Below are positions 1 to 7,229 of a DNA stretch of 23,227 nt, piece by piece. The position numbers were made by a program, and so were the translations under genes. The stretch covers positions 1-23,227 of the forward strand of contig CAWVKD010000088.1 in assembly GCA_963929765.1 (NCBI GenBank), given 5' to 3'. Numbering within the stretch: the stretch's first letter is position 1; every line of letters starts with the position of its first letter. The notes below the pieces were generated by a model. That model saw nothing but the letters and a program-made list of their open reading frames with translations, made no database searches and was not told the origin of the DNA. Source of the DNA: RGIG529 sp963929765. GTDB lineage: Bacteria; Bacillota; Clostridia; Oscillospirales; Oscillospiraceae.

Positions 1-48
1 AAATGAAGTTTCAAAAATCAGGCAATGTTTATGCTCTGTGAAACGAAC

Positions 49-1257
49 TTATGAATTCTTTTTTAGAGCAGATACGATTTCTGCTGTATCCATTGCTATG
101 ACCAACTCTTCGTTGGTAGGAATGACCATAATCGTATTGGGAGAATCATCAGTAGAGATAATGGCTTCTTTTCCACGTGTTTTATTCTTTTCAGGATCTA
201 ATTTCAATCCCAGGAAATCCAACCCGGTCATAATTTGTGCACGAAGCTCAGCGCTATTTTCACCAACGCCAGCGGTAAAGATCACACCATCTACGCCACC
301 CATAGCGGCAGCGGCGGAACCAATACGTTTTGTGACTTTGTATGTGAATACATCGATAGCAAGCTGGGCACGTTCATTTCCCTGCGCTGCGGCTTCATCC
401 AGATCGCGGAAGTCAGAAGAAACACCAGAAATACCCAGAACACCTGATTTTTTATTTAACACATCCAGCATTTGGTGAATGTCCAGATGCTCCAAATTCA
501 TGATATATTCCAAAATACCAGAGTCCACTGCACCAGAGCGTGTTCCCATGGGAAGGCCATCCAGGGGAGTAAAGCCCATAGAGGTTTCAACGGACTTTCC
601 ATATTTGATAGCACAGACGGAAGAACCATTGCCAAGGTGGCAAGTAATAAGACGCAGCTTTTCCAAAGGCCGACCCATCATAATAGCAGCGCGTTCAGAC
701 ACATAGCGGTGAGAAGTTCCGTGGAAACCATAGCGACGTACTTTATATTTTTCATAATATTCATAAGGAAGTGCAAAAATATATGCTTTGGGTGGCAGAG
801 TTTGATGGAAGGCGGTATCAAATACTGCCACATTAGGCACTCCAGGCATCACAGCTGCGCATGCATTAATACCAGTGATATTAGCAGGGTTATGCAGCGG
901 AGCCAAAGGAATACAGCGTTCCAATGCTTTCATAACATCGTCATCAATGAGGACGGAACCTGCAAATTCTTCACCCCCATGTACCACACGATGTCCAACA
1001 GCGTCAATTTCAGAAACGTCTTTGATTACACCGTGCTCGGGATGGACCAAAAGATCCAAAACAGTTTGGATGGCTTCTGCATGGGTTGGCATGTTGACGT
1101 CGGCAGAATAAGCGTCTTTACCGTTTGGGGTGTGTTTGATGTGGCCGCCAATACCAATTCGTTCGCATAAACCTTTGGCCAATAAGTCGTGGGTCTCAGA
1201 GTCCAGCAGCTGATACTTTAACGAGGAACTGCCGGCATTGATGACTAAGATTTTCAT
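49..1257 (-). CDS. ackA: Acetate kinase
   Basis: The enzyme makes ATP and acetate from acetyl phosphate and ADP in the cytosol, the last step of acetate fermentation. The 402-residue product has the usual family length and motifs: N7 in NAGSSSLKYQ near the N-terminus, R90 in HRVVHGG, D147 in VFDTAFHQT, H179 in GFHGTSHRYV, R240 in GTRSGAVDSG, GVGENS, and the C-terminal TNEEL glutamate. I start at 1257 because AAAGGAG lies at 1271-1277; the frame stays open about 25 codons further upstream, but that part lacks acetate-kinase sequence. It is divergent from tmcAL. No pta is in the window; it could lie past the left edge. The butyrate kinase family is related, but the motifs and length fit AckA better. 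Confidence 0.97.
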   Translation of the reverse strand: MKILVINAGSSSLKYQLLDSETHDLLAKGLCERIGIGGHIKHTPNGKDAYSADVNMPTHAEAIQTVLDLLVHPEHGVIKDVSEIDAVGHRVVHGGEEFAGSVLIDDDVMKALERCIPLAPLHNPANITGINACAAVMPGVPNVAVFDTAFHQTLPPKAYIFALPYEYYEKYKVRRYGFHGTSHRYVSERAAIMMGRPLEKLRLITCHLGNGSSVCAIKYGKSVETSMGFTPLDGLPMGTRSGAVDSGILEYIMNLEHLDIHQMLDVLNKKSGVLGISGVSSDFRDLDEAAAQGNERAQLAIDVFTYKVTKRIGSAAAAMGGVDGVIFTAGVGENSAELRAQIMTGLDFLGLKLDPEKNKTRGKEAIISTDDSPNTIMVIPTNEELVIAMDTAEIVSALKKNS

Positions 1258-1367
1258 AATGATTGTTTCTCTCCTTTGTATTGTGACTTGCGAAAAAGCT
1301 CCGCAGGAAATAAAATAAAAAACAAAGAGCATTCTGCGTATAAAGAAAAAAGCAAGATCGCTCTCTC

Positions 1368-1396
1368 ATTTTAACGCATTTTGGAAGCCCAAACAA
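1368..1396 (-). promoter_or_regulatory. Candidate sigma-A promoter for ackA
   Basis: On the minus strand, TTGTTT (1391-1396) and TAAAAT (1368-1373) are separated by 17 bp, about 110 bp upstream of the ackA start. The -10 matches the consensus at five of six positions; the -35 matches only TTG. No equally good promoter for tmcAL is visible on the plus strand in the 1258-1445 divergent gap. Confidence 0.5.
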
Positions 1397-1445
1397 CCAC
1401 TTTGTCTATAAAAGTATAAAATTTTTTGAAAAGGTATGTGATTTT

Positions 1446-2687
1446 ATGAAGATATGTGGCATCGTCGCAGAATACAATCCATTTCATACAGGCCATTTTT
1501 ATCACATCCAGCAGACAAGGAAAAAACTGAAGGATGAGTGTGCCATTGTCTGTGTTATGAGCGGGAATTATGTCCAAAGAGGATCGCCTGCCATTTTTCC
1601 AAAACATGTGCGGACTATGGCTGCCTTGCAGCATGGCGTAGATCTTGTATTGGAGCTGCCTCTTATGTGGTCGCTAGCTTCTGCAGACCGGTTTGCCAAG
1701 GGAGCTATCGAGATACTCCATCAGACAGGGGTGGTGCAATGGATTTCTTTCGGAAGTGAATGCTGTGATTTATCTCTGCTTCAAAAGATAGCACAAAAAA
1801 TGAATACAATGGAAGTGGAACAACTACAATTACAATGGATTGCAAGTGGCATGTCCACTCCTGCCGCAAAGCAAAAAGCAGCAGAATATTATCTGGGAGA
1901 AGAAAGTACTATTTTAAAAAAGCCAAATGGGATGTTAGCAATCGCTTACCTACGTGCAATGGAACAGCTAAATGTGGATTTTCAACCGGTTGTCATATTA
2001 CGTCAAGGTGTGTCTCATGATGCAAACACTCCATCAAAAACATTTGCTTCCGCTTCTTACTTACGAAAATGTTGGGAAAGCGGAGAGGAGGAAAAAAGAA
2101 AGCCATTTTTACCGCCCAATACTTGGAAGTTATGGGACGAAGCGGTACAGAAGGGGGAAGGCCCCGTTTTCTTGGAACATGGTGCAGGGGAACGTGCGAT
2201 TTTAGCGTGTTTGCGCAGTATGGATCGAGAAGCCTTTCAAACTTTGCCGGAAACGGGCGGCGGACTCTCGGATCGCATATGGAAAGCGGTACAGTATGCG
2301 GACTCTGTTTCAGACGTGTTACAGAAATGTAAAACAAAACGGTATACGTATGCACATTTGAGGAGATCTATTTTACGGGCCTATTTAGGAATTACTTCCC
2401 AAGATCAAATGGAACATGTGCCTTATCTGCGTGTTTTGGGATTTTCCGAGCGAGGACAAAAGATCCTGTCTGAGATGAGAAAAAAAGCAAAATGCCCAGT
2501 GATTGTAAAATTTGCAGATGGTGTCCGGCAAGGAGGAGTGGTAGGGCATCAGCTGCACTTGGAAGCACATGCCACAAATTTATATGGTCTATGTACACCC
2601 AAGATATTACAAAATGGATTGGAATGGAGAAAGGGTATTTGCCGCGTCAATAGGTTTCTATCAGATGAAGAGAGAATTTTTGAATAG
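1446..2687 (+). CDS. tmcAL: tRNA(Met) cytidine acetate ligase TmcAL (YlbM family)
   Basis: TmcAL uses ATP and acetate to N4-acetylate the wobble cytidine of elongator tRNA-Met, through an acetyl-adenylate intermediate. The 413 residues match the usual length. The N-terminal nucleotidyltransferase signature CGIVAEYNPFHTGH (residues 4-17, HTGH being the HIGH-like motif) is followed by MSGNYVQRGSPAIF, the helix DLVLELP, FGSE, and KPNGMLAIAYLRAM, all hallmarks of the family. AAAAGG lies shortly before the ATG. In this organism it sits divergent from acetate kinase, so two acetate-using functions share one intergenic region; whether this is regulatory is unknown. No terminator is evident after the gene. 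Confidence 0.95.
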   Translation: MKICGIVAEYNPFHTGHFYHIQQTRKKLKDECAIVCVMSGNYVQRGSPAIFPKHVRTMAALQHGVDLVLELPLMWSLASADRFAKGAIEILHQTGVVQWISFGSECCDLSLLQKIAQKMNTMEVEQLQLQWIASGMSTPAAKQKAAEYYLGEESTILKKPNGMLAIAYLRAMEQLNVDFQPVVILRQGVSHDANTPSKTFASASYLRKCWESGEEEKRKPFLPPNTWKLWDEAVQKGEGPVFLEHGAGERAILACLRSMDREAFQTLPETGGGLSDRIWKAVQYADSVSDVLQKCKTKRYTYAHLRRSILRAYLGITSQDQMEHVPYLRVLGFSERGQKILSEMRKKAKCPVIVKFADGVRQGGVVGHQLHLEAHATNLYGLCTPKILQNGLEWRKGICRVNRFLSDEERIFE

Positions 2688-2712
2688 CAAATTTTAGAAA
2701 AAAGAATACCTG

Positions 2713-2741
2713 TTGACAATTATAATATACTATTGTATAAT
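2713..2741 (+). promoter_or_regulatory. Consensus sigma-A promoter of padR-DUF1700
   Basis: A perfect TTGACA (2713-2718) and a perfect TATAAT (2736-2741) have the ideal 17-bp spacing, ending 54 bp before the padR start codon. A promoter this close to consensus would be strong unless repressed, which fits control by the palindrome overlapping it. Confidence 0.85.
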
Positions 2742-2749
2742 CAATAGTA
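2728..2749. promoter_or_regulatory. Perfect inverted repeat centred on the -10 box; probable PadR operator
   Basis: Arms TACTATTG (2728-2735) and CAATAGTA (2742-2749) are exact reverse complements, and the 6-bp spacer is the TATAAT -10 hexamer itself. A dimeric winged-helix repressor bound here would block RNA polymerase directly. PadR proteins commonly autoregulate from operators overlapping their own promoters, so the downstream PadR is the likely ligand. That assignment is inference; the symmetry is plain in the sequence. Confidence 0.65.
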
Positions 2750-2795
2750 GTAAATGTAAGTTTGTACAAAATGTAATAGGATAGGAGGTGCCAAA

Positions 2796-3122
2796 TTGAA
2801 TCCTCAGTATAAGAAGGGTGTCGTTGAGCTCTGTGTATTATCGTTGCTGTTTCGGAAAGATTGCTATGGATATGATGTTTCGGAAAGCATATCCAAGCAT
2901 ATCGATATTTCCAGCGGAACAGTCTATCCCATTTTGCGGAAATTAAAAAATGAGGGCTTGGTAACAACTTATTTATCAGAAGAAAGTGGGGGGCCGCCAC
3001 GAAAGTATTATCGATTGACTTCTTTGGGAAAAGAAACTTACTGTAAAGAAAAAAAAGCATGGCTACAATTTTCAAAAACTGTAGTTGCATTTTTGGAGGA
3101 GGGGCAGCATGAATCAGAATGA
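2796..3122 (+). CDS. PadR family transcriptional regulator
   Basis: A 108-residue PadR-type winged-helix DNA-binding protein. The fold signature is clear: KGVVELCVLSLLFRKDCYGYDVSE, then ISSGTVYPILRKLKNEGLV (recognition helix), then the wing GGPPRKYYRLTSLGKE. The length is that of short PadR proteins (PadR-s1-like) without a long effector domain. It starts with TTG at 2796; AGGAGGTG at 2783-2790 has ideal spacing, and no ATG is better placed. The end overlaps the next gene by 14 nt, so the two are translationally coupled. It probably represses its own operon through the inverted repeat over the -10 box. The inducer is unknown; envelope stress or drugs are common for such pairs. Confidence 0.93.
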   Translation: MNPQYKKGVVELCVLSLLFRKDCYGYDVSESISKHIDISSGTVYPILRKLKNEGLVTTYLSEESGGPPRKYYRLTSLGKETYCKEKKAWLQFSKTVVAFLEEGQHESE

Positions 3123-3828
3123 ATTTTTGGGTGAATTATCAAAATGGCTTTATTTAAAAAAAGTGGCAGATGTTGATGATATCGTGTTAGAGTACCAGCA
3201 ACATTTCCGGCTAAAATTGGCAGATGGCTATTCGGAAGAGGAGATTGCCGCAAAATTAGGAAACCCAAAGGAATTGGCCAATCAGTTTGAAGCGGGAAGA
3301 TTGCAAAATACAGGATACAAAAATAGTGCTGTGATAATGGCTGGTATGATTTTTGTAGATATTTTTGCATTTCTATTGGGTGTTTTGTCCATTGCATGGG
3401 TGATTGTATTAGGAGCGGCTACCATTGCATCTGGCGTTACTTCCATTTGCTTGGTATTGCAGATCGACGTTTATCGGCTCATTCCTTCCATGCCTTACGT
3501 TAGTCGGTTTCTCTTCTTTGTTGCCTTATTGGCACTGGCGGTTTTATTTGCTTTAGCAACTATATACTGTTTCTTGTTCATAAGGCAACTGATACGCTGT
3601 TATATTCGTTGGCGTCACAATGTGATTGCATCTATGAAAGAAGGAGTGATTTTACCACCGTTACCCTTCTATCCATGTATTGAGAAAAAAGCTCGTCGGC
3701 ATATGAGAAATACCGCCTTAGTTGCAACTATTGTGTTAGGGACAGGGGCGGTCAGTGCCTATATTTTGTCTTCTATATTGGCAGGCTCTTTGGAATTTTG
3801 GCATGTATGGCACTGGTTTACCGTTTAA
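3109..3828 (+). CDS. HAAS-domain/DUF1700 integral membrane protein
   Basis: A 239-residue membrane protein. Residues 1-66 form a HAAS/DUF1700-type helical domain, with the typical start MNQNEFLGELSKWL, a central YQQHF and GYSEEEIAAKLGNPKELANQF. After it come about four hydrophobic segments, near residues 73-95, 97-118, 131-156 and 203-225. I start at 3109, where GGAGGAGGGG precedes the ATG; an in-frame ATG eight codons earlier lies inside padR and lacks family sequence. DUF1700 genes are usually paired with a PadR-type regulator, as here, and the HAAS domain is thought to act in signalling or protein interaction. The molecular function of this protein is not known. Confidence 0.9.
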   Translation: MNQNEFLGELSKWLYLKKVADVDDIVLEYQQHFRLKLADGYSEEEIAAKLGNPKELANQFEAGRLQNTGYKNSAVIMAGMIFVDIFAFLLGVLSIAWVIVLGAATIASGVTSICLVLQIDVYRLIPSMPYVSRFLFFVALLALAVLFALATIYCFLFIRQLIRCYIRWRHNVIASMKEGVILPPLPFYPCIEKKARRHMRNTALVATIVLGTGAVSAYILSSILAGSLEFWHVWHWFTV

Positions 3829-3869
3829 AAAGCAACAAAGTCCTGGATGATATCATCCAGGACTTTGTT
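3827..3869 (-). terminator. Terminator with an 18-bp perfect stem
   Basis: Positions 3834-3869 are a perfect 36-bp palindrome centred on GATATC. Read on the minus strand it is followed by GCTTTTT, giving an intrinsic terminator for the methyltransferase/moeA transcript. On the plus strand no U-tract follows (ACTAAGAAG), so termination of the padR unit here may be weaker. It lies between convergent genes. Confidence 0.85.
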
Positions 3870-3929
3870 ACTAAGAAGAAAAGAAAGTTTTCCTGCATCT
3901 CAATGAGAGACAGATGGGTTGCGACAAAA

Positions 3930-5129
3930 TTAGAGAAATTCCGTTCCTCTCAGTAGCTCTACCGTGATTTGATCGCCAGCTTGGTAAGAACCACTGCCGA
4001 TAGGATTGACAAACATGGCATTGGAAGTCATACCTTCCATGGGCCGCGATTCTCGCATGGGAAGAGGCGTAACAACAATAGAGCCGTCAAAATCTTTTTT
4101 CACATCCATTTTGTTCAACAGCTCCATGGCAGAAAAGAAGTTCATACTTGTTGTTAATGTGCCAGTAATGGTTTCTCGTTTCTGATTTTTTCGATCTAGA
4201 AAACGGTTGACAATGGCACGAATGCACCAATCCAATCCATAAAATGCAGCAGCAGTAGGTCCGGGTAAGTTGATAACAGGTTTGTTTTGGATAACTGCGA
4301 TGCCAATGGGACGACCTGGTGCAGCAGCAGCGCCATGGCAAAGTAAATCACCATTTTTTTCCAATAATTTAGTATTATAATCTTCTAGCCCTTTGGAAGA
4401 GCCGCCGTTAATAATGACAACATCTGCTTCAGACAAAGCTCTGTTTAATGCAGCTTCCAATTCGTTGGGGGCATCTTTTACAATAGGATAACAAAGAGGA
4501 ATTGCACCAAAGGAAAGAAGTGTCTCTTTTACAAGGATACTATTGGCATCCACCATTTGGCCACGTAGAGGATATGTGCCAGCGGGAACGAGTTCACTAC
4601 CTGTTGGGATGAAAGCCACAGTTGGACGTCGGTAAACAGCAACAGAAGTAAGCCCTCCTGTAACAAGTACAGCTAAGTCAATAGGGCGTAAAGGAAGTCC
4701 TGCTTTTAACAGAAATTCACCTAAACTTACGGTATTGCCTCTGGGACGCACGTTGGATTCAGGTTCTACAACAACAGTATTATCAAATATCAGGCCACCG
4801 TTTTTTTGAATGGTAACTTCTTCGATACGAACAACAGCATCGAATGCATCATCGAAGTCATCACCTGTGTCTGCACGCACATAATCAATTCCCTCTTTCC
4901 ATTGGGATGCGTCTGGAATGCCATTTTGAAATGCGGAGGAACGAACAGCGACGCCATCACAACCTGAGGATCTGACTACAGGTAGAGTATTGAGAGATAC
5001 CGCATCTTTTGCAAGAATACGACCAGCGGCTTCAGAAACGGGAATGATTTCCACTTGAGGTGTCATATGCCATTTTTGGAACAATTGCGCAAGAACAGTA
5101 TCACGTGTTGGTAATGTCATTTCATTCAT
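3930..5129 (-). CDS. moeA: Molybdopterin molybdenumtransferase-like protein (MoeA family)
   Basis: MoeA inserts molybdate into adenylylated molybdopterin. This 399-residue protein has the MoeA domain order: N-terminal domain with LPTRDTVLAQL and SGCDGVAVRS (canonical SAMDGYAVRA), a central MoCF-type fold with PTGSELV, DANS, VKDAP and NGGSSKGLEDYN, and a C-terminal beta domain. The E of TGSEL and the D of EDYN, matching acidic active-site residues of E. coli MoeA, are present. The usual GLPGNPVS is replaced by NLPGPTAAA, typical of a clostridial MoeA-like subfamily, so an exact role in Moco insertion is less certain. I start at 5129; AAAAGG lies upstream, and the start is 5 bp after the methyltransferase stop, implying cotranscription. 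Confidence 0.88.
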   Translation of the reverse strand: MNEMTLPTRDTVLAQLFQKWHMTPQVEIIPVSEAAGRILAKDAVSLNTLPVVRSSGCDGVAVRSSAFQNGIPDASQWKEGIDYVRADTGDDFDDAFDAVVRIEEVTIQKNGGLIFDNTVVVEPESNVRPRGNTVSLGEFLLKAGLPLRPIDLAVLVTGGLTSVAVYRRPTVAFIPTGSELVPAGTYPLRGQMVDANSILVKETLLSFGAIPLCYPIVKDAPNELEAALNRALSEADVVIINGGSSKGLEDYNTKLLEKNGDLLCHGAAAAPGRPIGIAVIQNKPVINLPGPTAAAFYGLDWCIRAIVNRFLDRKNQKRETITGTLTTSMNFFSAMELLNKMDVKKDFDGSIVVTPLPMRESRPMEGMTSNAMFVNPIGSGSYQAGDQITVELLRGTEFL

Positions 5130-5134
5130 TTTTG

Positions 5135-5767
5135 TCACGACCTTTTCTTTTTTGGTTTCGTTAAAATAATCCAACGACCTTTTTCTTCTGTCTGTAAAAT
5201 CCGATGAGGAATATTCATAGATTGAAATAATGCATGATAGGTATCGGTCGAAAGAGAGTGACTGACTTGATTGCGATTTTCAGGCCATTGGGGATCTCTT
5301 GCTTTCATTTGAACTTCAATTTGTTTTTTTAGACTACTATTTCCCATACCTGATCCGATATATGTTTTTCCACCAGGAGCCAAAACACGCCAGATTTCTT
5401 GAAATGCCCGTTTTTGATCTGTCCAAAAACCCATGGAATTTCGACTGATAATTAAATCCGCAAACTCGTTTGGCAAGTCAAGGTGATGCACATCCTGCAC
5501 ACTTGCTGTTACACGAGACGACAAGTTCCATTCTTTTGCACGTTGTTGAGTAGCTTCAACAGCAGAAGGGTTCTGGTCTACAAAGGTACCTTGTAAATTG
5601 GTTTTTTTCATTACAGTAAGGCCCAAATGCCCTCCACCGCATCCTATATCCAGAAGTTGTCCTTCTGTCATTCCAGTACAGTTGATAATATCCTCGGCAA
5701 TGAGGCTATAGACAGGAAAAAAGATGGTTTCTGCGATTTCGTCAAATTCATAGTGAGGATATATCAT
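5135..5767 (-). CDS. Class I SAM-dependent methyltransferase
   Basis: A 210-residue methyltransferase with a Rossmann-fold SAM site: motif I LLDIGCGGGHLGL near residue 40, acidic motif II FVDQNPSA, DVHHLDLP, then LIISRNSMGFW and LAPGGKTYIG. The substrate cannot be read from the sequence; the family includes small-molecule and cofactor methyltransferases. I choose the ATG at 5767 because AGAAAGGG (5778-5785) lies 10 nt upstream; an ATG at 5791 has no ribosome binding site. It shares a transcript with the moeA-like gene 5 bp downstream, suggesting a job connected with molybdoenzymes or their cofactor, which is inference. Confidence 0.85.
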   Translation of the reverse strand: MIYPHYEFDEIAETIFFPVYSLIAEDIINCTGMTEGQLLDIGCGGGHLGLTVMKKTNLQGTFVDQNPSAVEATQQRAKEWNLSSRVTASVQDVHHLDLPNEFADLIISRNSMGFWTDQKRAFQEIWRVLAPGGKTYIGSGMGNSSLKKQIEVQMKARDPQWPENRNQVSHSLSTDTYHALFQSMNIPHRILQTEEKGRWIILTKPKKKRS

Positions 5768-5862
5768 AGAAGGAAAGCCCTTTCTGTACATGTTCGTTAT
5801 TTTTAAAAAAGTGATTCGAAAGCAAAAAAATAGAGAGTAAATCGAAAATAATATTTTTTCAC

Positions 5863-5891
5863 ATTATAAAACTATCTTATTGTTTTGTCAA
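5863..5891 (-). promoter_or_regulatory. Consensus sigma-A promoter for methyltransferase-moeA
   Basis: On the minus strand TTGACA (5886-5891) and TATAAT (5863-5868) are both perfect and are separated by 17 bp, about 95 bp upstream of the methyltransferase start. This separates the unit from the riboflavin operon upstream, which ends at a terminator. Confidence 0.8.
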
Positions 5892-6011
5892 GGCTAGAGG
5901 AGATGCAGAATACCGAAGGGGGATCTCAATCATTATAACTGCTTCATAAAAAATACAGAACAAAAGAAAAAGAATGATGAAAAAGCCGAAAGATAAGAAA
6001 AAAGAGATGTA

Positions 6012-6047
6012 TGAAAAGAAGTGCCGCAGAATATCGTTCTGCGGCAC
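6012..6047 (-). terminator. Terminator of the riboflavin operon
   Basis: An 11-bp perfect stem, GTGCCGCAGAA (6021-6031) with TTCTGCGGCAC (6037-6047) and a 5-nt loop, is followed on the minus strand by TTCTTTTC. It lies just after the HAD hydrolase stop at 6053 and closes the rib transcript. The stretch 5892-6011 shows no gene, only AT-rich sequence. Confidence 0.85.
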
Positions 6048-6052
6048 ACTGA

Positions 6053-6751
6053 TTATCTGGGTTGTATTTGCCTTTTTTTTACAACAGAAGGTAATGCTTG
6101 CAGGGCTCGAATATCATTAATTTGAATGGAAGCCAGGGAAAGTTCCTCCTTAGTACCAAAACCATACCTACACCCAACCGTCAAGGCATGATGTACAAGG
6201 CCAATTTCAATATCGTGATAACGATCACCCACAATAAGATACTCCTTTGGAAAGGAATGCACAATCTGTGGGAAGATATCACATTTTTTCTGAAAACCAT
6301 AGGATCCGGTGCAAAACATGGCGTCAAAATACCGGTCCAAGTGGAAGGCGTCCCGATGGGCTGCTAAATATGATTCTGGGCAGTGGCTGAGAAAAAGAGT
6401 TATATATCCTTTTGAACGCAAGTGATCCAGAGTATCCAATGCACCGTCATACAAGACCGCTTTTCCGTTCTGTACGCGATCTAACAGAATATGACCAAGC
6501 ATGGCGATTACCCGGTTGCGCATCTTTTCTGTCAAAGTGGGAACACAACGTTTCCACATTTCAGTTGGACTGTCTCCCAAAAAAGAAGTAACTTCTGCAA
6601 AGGAATAGGATCGATCAGGTGCTAACCCCTCCTCAACCAGGAAATGGTAGGTCTGCTGAAATGCCTCGTAATAATTGACTGCACTATTGTGGAGGGTACC
6701 ATCATAATCGAAAATAATGGTACGAATACCAGTACATTGTTCTAATTGCAT
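6053..6751 (-). CDS. HAD-superfamily phosphatase in the riboflavin operon
   Basis: A 232-residue HAD hydrolase with a helical C1-type cap, resembling phosphoglycolate-phosphatase-like enzymes. Motif I is FDYDGTL (D15 nucleophile, D17 acid/base), motif II is LFLSHCPES (S122), motif III a lysine in FQKKCDIF, and motif IV VGDRYHDIEIG (D176, D180), so the active site is complete. It is the last gene of the FMN-riboswitch operon, 3 nt after the ribH stop. Riboflavin synthesis needs a phosphatase that removes phosphate from the pyrimidine intermediate ARPP, a step served by HAD enzymes in E. coli and B. subtilis, so that role is attractive but inferred. AAGGA directly abuts the ATG, an unusual spacing, so the start could be off or depend on coupling to ribH. 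Confidence 0.85.
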   Translation of the reverse strand: MQLEQCTGIRTIIFDYDGTLHNSAVNYYEAFQQTYHFLVEEGLAPDRSYSFAEVTSFLGDSPTEMWKRCVPTLTEKMRNRVIAMLGHILLDRVQNGKAVLYDGALDTLDHLRSKGYITLFLSHCPESYLAAHRDAFHLDRYFDAMFCTGSYGFQKKCDIFPQIVHSFPKEYLIVGDRYHDIEIGLVHHALTVGCRYGFGTKEELSLASIQINDIRALQALPSVVKKRQIQPR

Positions 6752-6754
6752 TCC

Positions 6755-7216
6755 TTACAGATTCCGAAGCAAGTTAGCCATTTCAATGGCGCTCAAAGCA
6801 CAGTCATATCCTTTGTTTCCAGCTTTTGTGCCAGCCCGTTCGATGGCTTGTTCAATGGTGTCGGTTGTAAGCACGCCAAAAAGCACAGGGCATCCTGTTT
6901 GCATGCTGGCAGTGGCAATGCCTTTCGATACCTCTGCACAGACATAGTCATAATGAGAGGTGGAGCCACGGATAACGGCGCCAAGACAGATCACAGCATC
7001 GTACTTTCCACTGGAAGCCATCTTCTGTGCGATCATAGGAATTTCAAATGCGCCAGGAACCCAGGCAACGGTAATATGGTCTTCCTCCATTCCGTGTCGC
7101 ACCAATCCGTCAATACAACCGCTTAACAGTTTGGAACTGATAAATTCATTAAACCGGCCTACAACAATCCCGACATTAAGGCCACTGGCAATTAGTTTTC
7201 CTTCTACTACATTCAT
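6755..7216 (-). CDS. ribH: 6,7-dimethyl-8-ribityllumazine synthase
   Basis: This enzyme condenses the ribitylaminopyrimidine with 3,4-dihydroxy-2-butanone 4-phosphate, the penultimate step of riboflavin synthesis, and usually assembles as pentamers or 60-mer capsids. The 153-residue length is standard. Motifs include VGRFNEFI, VPGAFEIP (residues 53-60) and GAVIRGSTSHYDYV with the catalytic H88, then GVLTTDTIEQA and KGYDCALSAIEMANL. A strong AGGAGG precedes the ATG. It lies 13 bp after ribBA and 3 bp before the HAD gene in the rib operon. Confidence 0.98.
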   Translation of the reverse strand: MNVVEGKLIASGLNVGIVVGRFNEFISSKLLSGCIDGLVRHGMEEDHITVAWVPGAFEIPMIAQKMASSGKYDAVICLGAVIRGSTSHYDYVCAEVSKGIATASMQTGCPVLFGVLTTDTIEQAIERAGTKAGNKGYDCALSAIEMANLLRNL

Positions 7217-7229
7217 GTTCTTCAGCCTC

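Noticed and set aside
472..1170. A 232-codon open frame on the plus strand opposite ackA
   Set aside because: It lies wholly antisense to a clear acetate kinase gene, has no recognisable domain, and its composition is what complementary-strand reading gives.
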